From NCBI GenBank assembly GCA_035277485.1, contig DATEKK010000170.1, positions 1 to 20,938 of the forward strand: a DNA stretch of 20,938 nt. The letters are read 5' to 3'. Of this stretch, positions 1-7,231 are shown piece by piece. Source of the DNA: JADGGM01 sp035277485 (lineage in GTDB: Bacteria > Gemmatimonadota > Gemmatimonadetes > Gemmatimonadales > Gemmatimonadaceae). The notes under the pieces were generated by a model. The model saw only the letters and a list, made by a program, of their open reading frames with translations, was not told where the DNA came from and searched no databases. Made by a program: the position numbers and the translations under genes. The first letter of the stretch is position 1. Each line of letters starts with the position of its first letter.

Positions 1-120
1 GCGCTGTCGGCGCCCGGCACGCTCACACCGGAGACGCTCGTCTGGCGACACGGCATGGCGGGGTGGACCCCGGCGGGTCAGGTTCCGGAGCTCGCGACAC
101 TCTTTCCGCCCAAGCGTTAG
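1..120 (+). CDS. C-terminal end of a GYF_2-domain (DUF4339-like) protein, partial
   Basis: Reading frame 1 is open from the window edge to a TAG at 118-120 and encodes 39 residues. They contain LTPETLVWRHGMAGWTPAGQ followed by VPELATLF. This resembles the C-terminal half of the GYF_2 (DUF4339) domain, whose usual pattern is a T/S-x-x-T-L-V-W, then G-M-x-x-W-x-x-A, then a V-P-E-L-x-x-L-F. In many bacteria this small domain ends SPFH/band-7 or membrane proteins and is thought to bind partners; the rest of this protein lies outside the window, so its job is unknown. The stop codon sits inside a GTTAGGC heptamer (116-122) and is followed at once by a stem-loop. The frame overlaps the first possible start of the downstream hydrolase by 58 bases. 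Family assignment is from memory of the domain pattern. Confidence 0.6.
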   Translation, partial: ALSAPGTLTPETLVWRHGMAGWTPAGQVPELATLFPPKR

Positions 121-1028
121 GCACGAGCGCCGGGCGCTCGCCTAACGGAGGCGCCCGGACCCCACGTCGATGGCCGCGGCGCCTCGCGGCTGCGCTCATC
201 GGCGCAGTCGTCCTCGTCGTCGCCGCCGTGTCGATCGCCGCAACGGTGGTCACGGGACCGCATCGGACCCGGGTCGGCCGCGGGCCGTTTGCCAACGCCG
301 AAAATGTGTCGTTCACCTCGGTCGCCGGCGACACGCTGCGCGGCTGGTTCATCCCCGGCCGACCCGGACGCGGCGCGATCGTACTCATGCACGGGATTCA
401 CGACGACCGGCGTTCCATGATCGGCCGCGCGCGATTCCTCATGGGCGCGGGCTACGGCGTTCTCCTGTTCGATTTTCACGCCGAAGGTGAGAGCTCCGGA
501 CGGCGCATCACGTTCGGCGCCACGGAAGCCGCGGACGCAGCAGCAGCCGTCGCGTATCTCCGCCGCCGCGCCCCCGGCGAGCGGATCGGCGCGATCGGGG
601 TCTCAATGGGCGGCGCGGCCGCGCTGTTAGGCAAGGCGCCCCTCGATGTGGATGCGCTCGTGCTCGAGTCCGTCTATCCGACCATCGACGCGGCCGTGCG
701 CGATCGCCTCGCCGCGCACGCCGGTCCGTTAGGCACCGTGCTCGGGCCACTCTTTCTCGCGCAGCTGCGGCCGCGCTTCGGCATCGACCCCGCCGCGCTG
801 CGCCCGATCGATCGCATCGCGCAGGTTCATGTGCCGCTCCTGGTCATGGCCGGCACGGCCGACCGCGATACACACCTCGATGAGGCGCAGGCGCTCTTCG
901 CGCGGGCACACGAGCCGAAGACCTTCTGGGCCGTGCCCGGCGCCGGGCATGAAGATCTCCACGCGTTCGACCCATCGGACTACGAGCGGCGTGTGCTCGC
1001 CTTCTTCGGCGCGACGCTCCCTCGTTAG
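63..1028 (+). CDS. Alpha/beta hydrolase with N-terminal membrane anchor
   Basis: The 321-residue protein has the serine-hydrolase plan. An HGIH motif (oxyanion region) is followed by the nucleophile elbow GVSMGG with Ser181, then Asp267 in GTADRDT and His296 in GAGHEDLH, a complete Ser-Asp-His triad. Residues about 41-62 are a strongly hydrophobic helix after several Arg, so the enzyme is probably tethered to the inner membrane with its catalytic domain outside. The substrate cannot be told; relatives are called DUF-type or dienelactone-hydrolase-like. The start is uncertain. GTG at 63 is the first visible start and overlaps the upstream gene by 58 bases; the next in-frame start, GTG 228, would cut the membrane helix. 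The stop is CGT-TAG-GA. It converges on the Old Yellow Enzyme gene with only 13 bases between stops. Confidence 0.8.
   Translation: MDPGGSGSGARDTLSAQALGTSAGRSPNGGARTPRRWPRRLAAALIGAVVLVVAAVSIAATVVTGPHRTRVGRGPFANAENVSFTSVAGDTLRGWFIPGRPGRGAIVLMHGIHDDRRSMIGRARFLMGAGYGVLLFDFHAEGESSGRRITFGATEAADAAAAVAYLRRRAPGERIGAIGVSMGGAAALLGKAPLDVDALVLESVYPTIDAAVRDRLAAHAGPLGTVLGPLFLAQLRPRFGIDPAALRPIDRIAQVHVPLLVMAGTADRDTHLDEAQALFARAHEPKTFWAVPGAGHEDLHAFDPSDYERRVLAFFGATLPR
115..147 (+). terminator. Stem-loop built from an inverted pair of GTTAGGC words
   Basis: Arms are CGTTAGG (115-121) plus CGAGCGCC (124-131), and GGCGCTCG (133-140) plus CCTAACG (141-147), with a two-base bulge at 122-123. The hairpin begins at the TAG stop of the upstream gene. 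No T-run follows, so it is not a textbook intrinsic terminator. An alternative pairing, CCGGGCGC (130-137) with GCGCCCGG (151-158), is also possible. It lies inside the hydrolase frame if that gene starts at 63. Confidence 0.45.
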
Positions 1029-1041
1029 GAGCGGCGCGCCG

Positions 1042-2109
1042 TCAGCGCGGCTTCGCCCGCAGATACTGCGGCGGCCACTGCACCTCCCGACCCAGCTCGT
1101 GCGCCGCCGCGAGCGGCCAGTGCGGGCGCCGCAGGAGCTCCCGCGCCATCACGACCATGTCGGCCTGACCCGAGCGCACGATCGTGTCGGCCTGCGCTGC
1201 GCCCGTGATGTAGCCGACCACCGCGCTCCGCACGCCCGCCTCGCGCCGGATGCGCTCCGCGAACGGGACGTGATAGCCCGGTCCCATCGGGATCTGCACC
1301 TTGGGCACGACGCCGCCCGAACTGCAGTCGATGGCGTCCACGCCGCTCTCGCCTAACCGGCGCGCGAGCGCCACCGACTGGTCCGGCGTCCACCCGTCGT
1401 CGCGCCAATCGGTGACGGAGAGACGCACGAGCAGCGGCAGCCGCTCCGGCCACACCTCGCGTACACTCGCCACCACCTCGAGCACGAGACGGATGCGATT
1501 CTCGAACGAGCCGCCGTACGTGTCCGTGCGCACGTTCGAGAGCGGCGACAAGAATTCGTGCAAGAGATATCCGTGCGCCGCGTGCAGCTCGATCACCTGC
1601 ATGCCGGCCGCGAGCGCGCGCTCGGCCGCGCGTCGAAACGCCGACACGACGCGCGCAAGGCCGGCGTCATCGAGTGCATCCGGCGTCTGATGCTGCTCAT
1701 CGAAGGGCAGGGCACTCGGCGCCGCGAGATGGGTCCACCCGCCCGCGTCCACGCCCACGGGACCGCCGCCCTCCCACGGGCGCCCGGTGCTCGCCTTGCG
1801 TCCGGCGTGCGCCAACTGCATCCCGAACAACGCACCCTGAGACGCCACGAAGCGTCCGATGCGCGCGAGCATCTCCACGTGCTCGTCTTTCCAGATCCCC
1901 AAGTCCTGCGGGCTGATCCGGCCATCGGCGGTCACCGCCGTCGCCTCCGTTAGGACCATGGACGCGCCGCCGGCCGCGAACTGCCCGAGGTGGACGAGGT
2001 GCCAGTCGGTTGCGAAGCCATCGTCGCTCGAGTACTGGCACATGGGAGACACGACGATGCGGTTGCGCAGCGTGACACCGCGCAGCGGCAGCGGTTCGAA
2101 GAGATGCAT
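1042..2109 (-). CDS. NADH:flavin oxidoreductase, Old Yellow Enzyme family (YqjM type)
   Basis: The 355-residue length and motifs fit the thermophilic-like/YqjM class of FMN-dependent ene-reductases, soluble TIM-barrel enzymes that reduce activated C=C bonds with NAD(P)H. Visible motifs: NRIVVSPMCQYSS near residue 17 (the Cys and Tyr of the YqjM active site), QLAHAGRKAS, the substrate-binding His pair in HAAHGYLLHEFLSP, and SNVRTDTYGGSFENR. The barrel end has GYITGAAQAD and the FMN phosphate region MARELLRRP. It starts at ATG (2107-2109), 18 bases after the stop of the DUF3052 gene on the same strand, so the two are probably cotranscribed. No clear Shine-Dalgarno precedes it. The physiological substrate is unknown; detoxification of electrophiles is the usual guess for the family. 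Confidence 0.93.
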   Translation of the reverse strand: MHLFEPLPLRGVTLRNRIVVSPMCQYSSDDGFATDWHLVHLGQFAAGGASMVLTEATAVTADGRISPQDLGIWKDEHVEMLARIGRFVASQGALFGMQLAHAGRKASTGRPWEGGGPVGVDAGGWTHLAAPSALPFDEQHQTPDALDDAGLARVVSAFRRAAERALAAGMQVIELHAAHGYLLHEFLSPLSNVRTDTYGGSFENRIRLVLEVVASVREVWPERLPLLVRLSVTDWRDDGWTPDQSVALARRLGESGVDAIDCSSGGVVPKVQIPMGPGYHVPFAERIRREAGVRSAVVGYITGAAQADTIVRSGQADMVVMARELLRRPHWPLAAAHELGREVQWPPQYLRAKPR

Positions 2110-2127
2110 TGAGTTGGTCGGTGAGTG

Positions 2128-2532
2128 CTAACGCAGTGCTTTTCGGACGACGAGCTTGAGGCCGGACCACGTCGCGTCGACGGCGCAGACTTTCACGTCC
2201 ACGAACCCGAGGGGCAGGGCGAGCGCGCGCACCGTGTCTTCGGTGATGTCGGTCGGGACCTTCGCCGACTTTTTCGGCCACGACACCCACACCACGGCTG
2301 TGGAGCCGAGCGTGCGGCGATACCGCTTGAGCGCCGCGTCGAGCTCGGACGCGCGTGATGCAAACACGTGCACCATGTCGGTGGTGCGCGAGGCGCGCGC
2401 CACGAGCGTCACGCCATCGGGCATGGGGTGGACAATCGACGTGTAGTCGCTCGGCGCATTCGACGCACAGAGCGACATGCCCGCTTTGATGCCGAGCTTC
2501 TCCGCGAGCGGCGTGCCCGAATAGCCTGCCAT
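2128..2532 (-). CDS. DUF3052 family protein
   Basis: This 134-residue soluble protein opens with AGYSGTPLAEKLGIKAGM and ends with LPLGFVDVKVCAVDATWSGL followed by KLVVRK. Both are hallmarks of DUF3052, as is the central VVWVSWPKKSAKVPTDITED block. The family has no established function. No signal peptide or membrane helix is seen. The ATG start has a good Shine-Dalgarno AGGAGA eight bases upstream (complement of 2541-2546). It is the first gene of a two-gene minus-strand unit with the Old Yellow Enzyme gene. The stop is TAG in a CGTTAGCA context, one or two bases away from the recurrent GTTAGGC word. Confidence 0.88.
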   Translation of the reverse strand: MAGYSGTPLAEKLGIKAGMSLCASNAPSDYTSIVHPMPDGVTLVARASRTTDMVHVFASRASELDAALKRYRRTLGSTAVVWVSWPKKSAKVPTDITEDTVRALALPLGFVDVKVCAVDATWSGLKLVVRKALR

Positions 2533-2739
2533 GTGGTCCGTCTCCTCGGCTCAAGAGTACCCGGAGAAGTTTGCCGCGGCGCGGGCCGCAATTCAATACA
2601 ATGAGTGCGGCAGATGGGCCGCCTTTCGTTAGGCGAAGACGTGCACCGGAGACCTCGACGCCGCCGCGGCATCGATACCCGGCACGTGCAATTCTTCTGC
2701 GCTCGGGGTCCGTGGCGCGGGAACCGGAGGGGTTCCGTG

Positions 2740-2748
2740 TGGTAGAAT
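2740..2748 (+). promoter_or_regulatory. Possible extended -10 for pepA, next to a palindrome
   Basis: TGGTAGAAT resembles an extended -10 (TGn-TATAAT). No good -35 is present; the place 17 bases upstream is filled by one arm of GGAACC-GGAGG-GGTTCC (2720-2736), which could be an operator. Weak evidence from sequence alone. Confidence 0.3.
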
Positions 2749-2787
2749 CCGCGGTAACTTCCAGCGGATTTCTCGTCCGTCACCTGC

Positions 2788-2820
2788 CGGAGCGGGCGCG
2801 GCACTGCCGCGTTCGCTCCG
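2788..2820 (+). promoter_or_regulatory. Strong leader stem-loop upstream of pepA
   Basis: CGGAGCG (2788-2794) pairs with CGCTCCG (2814-2820), and inside it CGCGGC (2797-2802) pairs with GCCGCG (2806-2811) around an ACT loop, separated by a 2x2 internal loop. It ends 11 bases before the Shine-Dalgarno GGAG of pepA (2832-2835). A second hairpin lies just upstream: AATCCGC (2746-2752) with GCGGATT (2764-2770). No T-run follows, so a translation or RNA-stability role is more likely than attenuation by termination. Confidence 0.5.
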
Positions 2821-2844
2821 TTGCTCACTGTGGAGCCTGGATCA

Positions 2845-4326
2845 ATGCCCCTTCGTGTCAGCGCACGCCGCTCCGCCGCCGACGCCGTCGATGTTCCGCT
2901 ACTGGTCCTTGCGTTCCGCAAGCACCCGACACTGCCGCCCGACCTCGCGGCGCTCGACGCGAAGCTCGGCGGAACGCTCGGGCAAACGCTGAGCCGGCGC
3001 GAATTCCGCGGCGGGCGCGATGAGGTGCTGCACCTCTCGGGCGCCGGCGGCGGCGCAAACCCGCAGCGCGTGCTGCTCGTTGGGTTAGGCGATCCGTCCG
3101 ACGTGCCCGGCGCGCTGCGCCGCGCCGCGAGCATCGCCGCGCGGCAGGCGCGGAAGCTCGGTGCGACCGCGCTCGCGTGGCACGACGGCGGACGCAACGC
3201 GGACACCGTCGAGGCGGTGACCGTCGGTCTGCTCATGGGCGCCTGGGAATACGCCGATCTCAAGACGCCGCCGCCCGTTGAGGAGCGTCGTCCCGAGCTC
3301 GAGTCGGCCGTGATTTTGTCCGACGACCCCGCGGCCGCGCAGGCCGTGGACCGCGGTACCGCGATCGGCGAAGGGATGGCGCTCGCGCGGAGGCTCGCGA
3401 TGATGCCCGGCAATCTGTGCACGCCCTCGTACCTTGCCGACACGGCGCGCGAGATCGCCACGCGCCACGGCATGCGGGTCACGGTGCTCGGCCGTGCCGA
3501 AATGGAGCAGGAGAAGATGGGCTCGTTCCTGTGCGTGGCGCAGGGCACCCCACAAGATCCCAAGCTGATCGCGCTCGAGTACATGCGCGGACCTGCCGGC
3601 GCCAAGCCGGTCGCGCTCGTGGGCAAGGGGCTCTGCTTCGACTCCGGCGGCATCTCGATCAAACCGGCGCAGGGCATGGAGGCGATGAAGTTCGACATGT
3701 GCGGCGCGGCCGGTGTGTTAGGCGCCATGGAATCGATCGCGCGCCTCGCGTTGCCGGTGAACGTCGTCGGGCTCGTGGGCAGCACCACGAACATGCCATC
3801 GGGCACGGCGGTGAATCCCGGCGACGTCGTCCGCAGCCATCTCGGCAAGACCATCGAGGTGATCAACACCGACGCCGAGGGACGCCTGGTGCTGGCCGAC
3901 GTGCTGTCGTACGCGCGGCGCTTTGCGCCCTCGGCGGTGGTGGATGCGGCGACGCTCACGGGCGCGTGCGTGATCGCGTTAGGCCACACCGCCAGCGGCG
4001 TGTTCGGCACGGACGACGCGCTCGTGTCCGACGTCCTCGCCGCGGGCGCGCGCGCGGGCGAACCGGGATGGCGGCTCCCGCTCTACGACGAATACAAGGA
4101 CCTCATCAAGAGCGACGTCGCCGACATCAAGAACACGGGCGGCCGTCCCGCCGGCGCGAGCACGGCCGCGATGTTCCTCAAAGAGTTCGCCGAGGACTTC
4201 GCGTGGGTGCACCTCGACATCGCGGGCACCGCATACTCGGAGTCCGACCTCACGTACATCCCCAAGGGGCCCACGGGCGTGCCGGTGGGCACGTTCGTCG
4301 AGCTGGTGCGGGGGAGGGCGCGCTGA
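2845..4326 (+). CDS. pepA: Leucyl aminopeptidase (M17)
   Basis: A cytosolic, two-metal, usually hexameric aminopeptidase that removes N-terminal residues from peptides. The catalytic domain is unmistakable: VGKGLCFDSGGISIKP with Lys261 and Asp266, then MKFDMCGAAG with Asp284, then the NTDAEGRL signature with Asp343, Glu345 and Arg347. The spacing matches the E. coli enzyme with a constant shift of nine. The N-terminal macro-like domain (residues 1 to about 165) is divergent, as is usual. I chose ATG 2845 because GGAG lies nine bases upstream and the product is then 493 residues, normal for the family; TTG 2821 would add eight residues. The stop TGA shares bases with the proposed CTG start of the next gene (CTGA), implying coupling. 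A long open frame over the same DNA (3417 onward) is a shadow until 4323. Three GTTAGGC words occur in frame as Leu-Gly. Confidence 0.96.
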   Translation: MPLRVSARRSAADAVDVPLLVLAFRKHPTLPPDLAALDAKLGGTLGQTLSRREFRGGRDEVLHLSGAGGGANPQRVLLVGLGDPSDVPGALRRAASIAARQARKLGATALAWHDGGRNADTVEAVTVGLLMGAWEYADLKTPPPVEERRPELESAVILSDDPAAAQAVDRGTAIGEGMALARRLAMMPGNLCTPSYLADTAREIATRHGMRVTVLGRAEMEQEKMGSFLCVAQGTPQDPKLIALEYMRGPAGAKPVALVGKGLCFDSGGISIKPAQGMEAMKFDMCGAAGVLGAMESIARLALPVNVVGLVGSTTNMPSGTAVNPGDVVRSHLGKTIEVINTDAEGRLVLADVLSYARRFAPSAVVDAATLTGACVIALGHTASGVFGTDDALVSDVLAAGARAGEPGWRLPLYDEYKDLIKSDVADIKNTGGRPAGASTAAMFLKEFAEDFAWVHLDIAGTAYSESDLTYIPKGPTGVPVGTFVELVRGRAR

Positions 4327-6245
4327 CGCTCGCACGCCGCTCCGTTAGGCGCGCGCCATGGGTGGTGCTGCTCGCGCTCGCCGTGGGCGCGACGGCGGCG
4401 GCGCAGGGCGTGCCGGCGCCGCGCGACACCACCCGTCCGGACACCACGCGCCGGGATACGGCGACGCGCGCGGACACCGCCCGCGCCAAGAGCGACACCA
4501 GCCAGCACGCCGTGCCCATGCCGTCGGACACGACGCATTCGGATACGACGAGCGACACGACGCAGGTGCCGAAGGACACGATCAAGGCGCCGCTCGCGCA
4601 CGCCGAGATGCCGCAGCTGGTGGGCATCGGCGCGCAGTACCATTGGGATCGCGACGAGATGTTCGCGTCGGGCGCGATCAATCTCCTCGATCTCCTCAAG
4701 CTGATTCCGGGCGTCACGGCGTTTCGATCCGGCTGGGTCACATCGCCCCAGTACGCCGCGTACCTCGGTAATCCGGGTCGCGTGAGATACTTCTACGACG
4801 GCGTCGAGATCGAGAACCTCGACCCGCGATCGCCGGGCGCGTTGGACGCATCCGAGGTGCAGCTGTTCTCGCTCGAGGAAGTATCGGTCGAACGCGGCGC
4901 CGACGAGCTGCGCGTGTATCTGCGCAGTTGGCGCGTGCAGCGTACGTCGACCAACACACGCGTCGATGTCCTAACGGGCGACGAGGGCACGAATCTCTAT
5001 CGCGGCTTCTACGGCAAGCGATACGGAAACGGCATGGCGTTGCAGTTGGCGGGCCAGCAGTACGGTACCAACTCCAGTCCGAGCATTGGCGGCGGCGACG
5101 AGCTCGCGCTCACCGGTCGCCTCGGTTGGGCGAAGGGTCCGTGGAGCATCGACGCGTACGCCATTCGCTCATCTCGCACGCGCGACGAACAGGACCAGGA
5201 CCTCGTCTCCCAGGTGAACGGTGTGGTGCCCGAGCAGGACCGCACGCGCACCGACGCGTATCTGCGCGCGGGCTACGGCGATCCGGATTCCGGATCGTGG
5301 GCGCAGGTGATGGTCGCCACGGAGCAGTTCGCGGAGCACTCGGGCTTCCACCCGCAGCTCGACTTCGCGCCCGCCGACTCGGCGGACACGACGATGTCGG
5401 CCAGGCAGCTCGTGGCGACGGGCGGCTTCACGCGATGGGGGTTGCGCCTGAGTGCGGCCGATCGCTTGCACTTCCTGCCTAACAGTACGATGAACTCGCT
5501 CGAGGCGCGGCTCGCGTACGAGCGCAAGGAATTGGCCGTGTCGTTCTTCGCCGACTACCGCGGGCCGGACACGACGTCCACCGAGGAAGCATCGGCGCGA
5601 TTCACGCCGCTCGACTTCTTCTCGGTGACGGGGGCGGTGACGCACCGGCACGGCGGCGGCGTGGACGGCGGCGAACAGGTTGCCGTCAGGCTCGAGGCGG
5701 GGCTCAAGGTGTTCAACGCGTGGCTCACCGGCGGCATTCTGCGGCGTGACGCGAGCTTAGTCCCCGGTCTCTCCGCATACGACACGAGCTTCGTCGCGCG
5801 CCGCGCCATACCGGCGACGGGCATCTACGGCACCATTCGCGGCAAATTCTACAAGGACATCGGCGCCGACGTGTGGGGCGTGCGCTACTCGAACAACGGG
5901 TACTACCGTCCGCAGATCCAGACGCGCGAAGAGTTGTACCTCGACACCAAGTGGCTGAGCCGATTCCCCAGCGGCAACTTCGGATTCCGCGGTTCGATCG
6001 CACACGAATTCCGCCAGAACGTGCTCTTCCCGACGACGACCACGGATGAGACGTTCGACAACAACGCGCCGTTCGCGGTGTTCAGTCACGTGCTGGTCGG
6101 CAGCATCGAGGTGCGCATCATCGACGCCGTGATCTTCTTCCATTCGATTTACGGTATCAACCCGCCGATCTACGAGATCGTCCCGGGCTACGCGCAGCCG
6201 CGGCAATTACTGACGTACGGTGTGAGGTGGCAGTTCTGGAATTAG
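4323..6245 (+). CDS. Outer-membrane protein with TonB-receptor-like plug and barrel
   Basis: This 640-residue protein is predicted to be secreted to the outer membrane. From CTG 4323 it has a model signal peptide: Arg-rich n-region, VVLLALAVGA core, then ATAAA before Gln. GGGGAGGG (4311-4318) is four bases upstream, and the only other early starts (GTG 4362, 4365) lose the positive n-region. Mature residues to about 85 are a low-complexity Asp-Thr spacer with repeated DTT. Next comes a plug-like segment: INLLDLLKLIPGVTAF, YFYDGVEIENLDP, then LEEVSVERGADELRV, which match the usual TonB plug order. The rest alternates aromatic and polar residues as in a beta barrel and ends TYGVRWQFWN, close to an aromatic-terminal barrel signal. 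No TonB box is evident. The substrate is unknown. The coding DNA before 4323 is in pepA. Confidence 0.75.
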   Translation: MTLARRSVRRAPWVVLLALAVGATAAAQGVPAPRDTTRPDTTRRDTATRADTARAKSDTSQHAVPMPSDTTHSDTTSDTTQVPKDTIKAPLAHAEMPQLVGIGAQYHWDRDEMFASGAINLLDLLKLIPGVTAFRSGWVTSPQYAAYLGNPGRVRYFYDGVEIENLDPRSPGALDASEVQLFSLEEVSVERGADELRVYLRSWRVQRTSTNTRVDVLTGDEGTNLYRGFYGKRYGNGMALQLAGQQYGTNSSPSIGGGDELALTGRLGWAKGPWSIDAYAIRSSRTRDEQDQDLVSQVNGVVPEQDRTRTDAYLRAGYGDPDSGSWAQVMVATEQFAEHSGFHPQLDFAPADSADTTMSARQLVATGGFTRWGLRLSAADRLHFLPNSTMNSLEARLAYERKELAVSFFADYRGPDTTSTEEASARFTPLDFFSVTGAVTHRHGGGVDGGEQVAVRLEAGLKVFNAWLTGGILRRDASLVPGLSAYDTSFVARRAIPATGIYGTIRGKFYKDIGADVWGVRYSNNGYYRPQIQTREELYLDTKWLSRFPSGNFGFRGSIAHEFRQNVLFPTTTTDETFDNNAPFAVFSHVLVGSIEVRIIDAVIFFHSIYGINPPIYEIVPGYAQPRQLLTYGVRWQFWN

Positions 6246-6265
6246 GGATTCGTTAGGCGGAACTG

Positions 6266-6307
6266 AGGGAAGCGCTTCCCCAGGCGAGCGTCAGCGAGCG
6301 CTTCCCT
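6266..6307 (+). terminator. Inverted repeat after the outer-membrane gene
   Basis: AGGGAAGCGCT (6266-6276) is the exact reverse complement of AGCGCTTCCCT (6297-6307). The left arm is itself part of the palindrome GGGAAGCGCTTCCC (6267-6280). It lies 20 bases after the TAG stop, beside a GTTAGGC word (6252-6258). No T-run follows, so it is either a Rho-assisted terminator or a dyad binding site ahead of the yicC promoter. Confidence 0.5.
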
Positions 6308-6310
6308 GAA

Positions 6311-6340
6311 TTGACAAACATCGTTGCAGCGCAGTAATTT
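6311..6340 (+). promoter_or_regulatory. Candidate promoter for yicC and downstream cluster
   Basis: A perfect TTGACA (6311-6316) is followed after 18 bases by TAATTT (6335-6340). The predicted start of transcription, about seven bases on, would lie only some six bases before the yicC ATG, giving an almost leaderless message; consistent with that, no Shine-Dalgarno is seen. Confidence 0.55.
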
Positions 6341-6352
6341 ACGTGACTGTCC

Positions 6353-7231
6353 ATGATACGCAGCATGACCGGGTTCGGAGCCGCGACGGGTGCCTTCGGC
6401 GCGCAACGGGTGACCGTCGAGCTTCGCACGGTGAACCACCGATTCTTCAACTCCAACATCAAGCTCTCCGGCGCCATGTCGCGCTGGGAAGGCGAGGTGC
6501 GCGAAGTCCTGCGGAAGGCCATCGCGCGCGGCCACGTCTCGCTCTCGGCTCGCACGGAACGCGATGCTTCGGGCGAGAATGGTCCGATGGTGGATGAGCG
6601 GCGCTTCGCAGATTATGTGCACGTCATGCGCGCGCTGCAGAAAAAGCACGGGCTGTCCGACGAGCTCGACGTGTCGGCCATTCTCCGGATGCCCGATGTG
6701 TTAGGCAGCGACGCGCACGACGACTCGGGAACCGCGGAACAGCTCACGGCCATCGTCCAGGATGCGGTGAATGCCCTCACGCGCATGCGCGACGCGGAGG
6801 GCGCGCGCATCGAAACGGTGCTCGAGGATCGCATCACCGTCGTCGAGCAGGCGGTCGATCGTATCGCGTCGCGAGCGCCGGAACGGCTGGTGTCGGAGCG
6901 CGAACGACTGCGCGAATCGGTGAAGGAGCTCGCAGGCGGTGTCGACGTCGACCCGCAGCGGTTGGCGCAGGAAATCGCGATCCTCGCCGATCGACTCGAT
7001 GTCGCGGAAGAAGTGGACCGGTTTCGCTCGCACGTGCAGGCCTTTCGGTCCGCCTTGCACGGCAACACGGAGGCGCAGGTCGGCAAGCGACTCGGATTCT
7101 TGTTGCAGGAAATGCTGCGCGAGGCGAATACCACGGGCAGCAAAGCGCGCGACGCCATCATGACGCACGACGTAGTGGCGGTGAAGGAGGAACTGGAGCG
7201 GATCGCCGAGCAGGTGGAGAACATCGAGTGA
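6353..7231 (+). CDS. yicC: YicC/YloC family endoribonuclease
   Basis: The 292-residue length, the N-terminal MIRSMTGFG and the C-terminal block ending ELERIAEQVENIE are diagnostic of the YicC/YloC family, now known in E. coli and B. subtilis as an endoribonuclease involved in RNA turnover. The N-terminal part (to about 155) includes RTVNHRFFNSNIKL; the C-terminal DUF1732 part includes DVDPQRLAQEIAILADRLDV, EEVDRF and GFLLQEMLREANTTGSKA. The protein is cytosolic. The start fits the family N-terminus exactly. No Shine-Dalgarno is present, fitting a near-leaderless transcript from 6311-6340. The stop TGA overlaps the GTG start of gmk (GTGA, 7228-7231); yicC-gmk-rpoZ adjacency is common in many phyla. 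Confidence 0.95.
   Translation: MIRSMTGFGAATGAFGAQRVTVELRTVNHRFFNSNIKLSGAMSRWEGEVREVLRKAIARGHVSLSARTERDASGENGPMVDERRFADYVHVMRALQKKHGLSDELDVSAILRMPDVLGSDAHDDSGTAEQLTAIVQDAVNALTRMRDAEGARIETVLEDRITVVEQAVDRIASRAPERLVSERERLRESVKELAGGVDVDPQRLAQEIAILADRLDVAEEVDRFRSHVQAFRSALHGNTEAQVGKRLGFLLQEMLREANTTGSKARDAIMTHDVVAVKEELERIAEQVENIE

Larger units (their letters stand above)
2533..2844. other. Gene-free region between divergent genes: promoter and leader
   Basis: These 312 bases separate the minus-strand DUF3052 gene from pepA. I see no credible gene. They hold the DUF3052 Shine-Dalgarno (2541-2546), one GTTAGGC word (2628-2634), a short palindrome GGAACC-N5-GGTTCC (2720-2736), an extended -10-like TGGTAGAAT (2740-2748), and two stem-loops before pepA. 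Confidence 0.6.

Noticed and set aside
1033..1040. GGCGCGCC palindrome between the convergent stops as a bidirectional terminator
   Set aside because: Eight self-complementary bases leave no loop and no T-run; expected often in such GC-rich DNA.
2409..4010. A 533-codon minus-strand open frame opposite pepA
   Set aside because: Ser/Pro/Arg-rich composition typical of an antisense shadow in GC-rich DNA; no domain recognised and the plus-strand gene is certain.
3417..4322. A very long open frame (942 codons) reading through pepA into the outer-membrane gene
   Set aside because: The part before 4323 is the Arg-rich shadow frame of pepA; pepA motifs are complete in the other frame, and the signal peptide begins at 4323.
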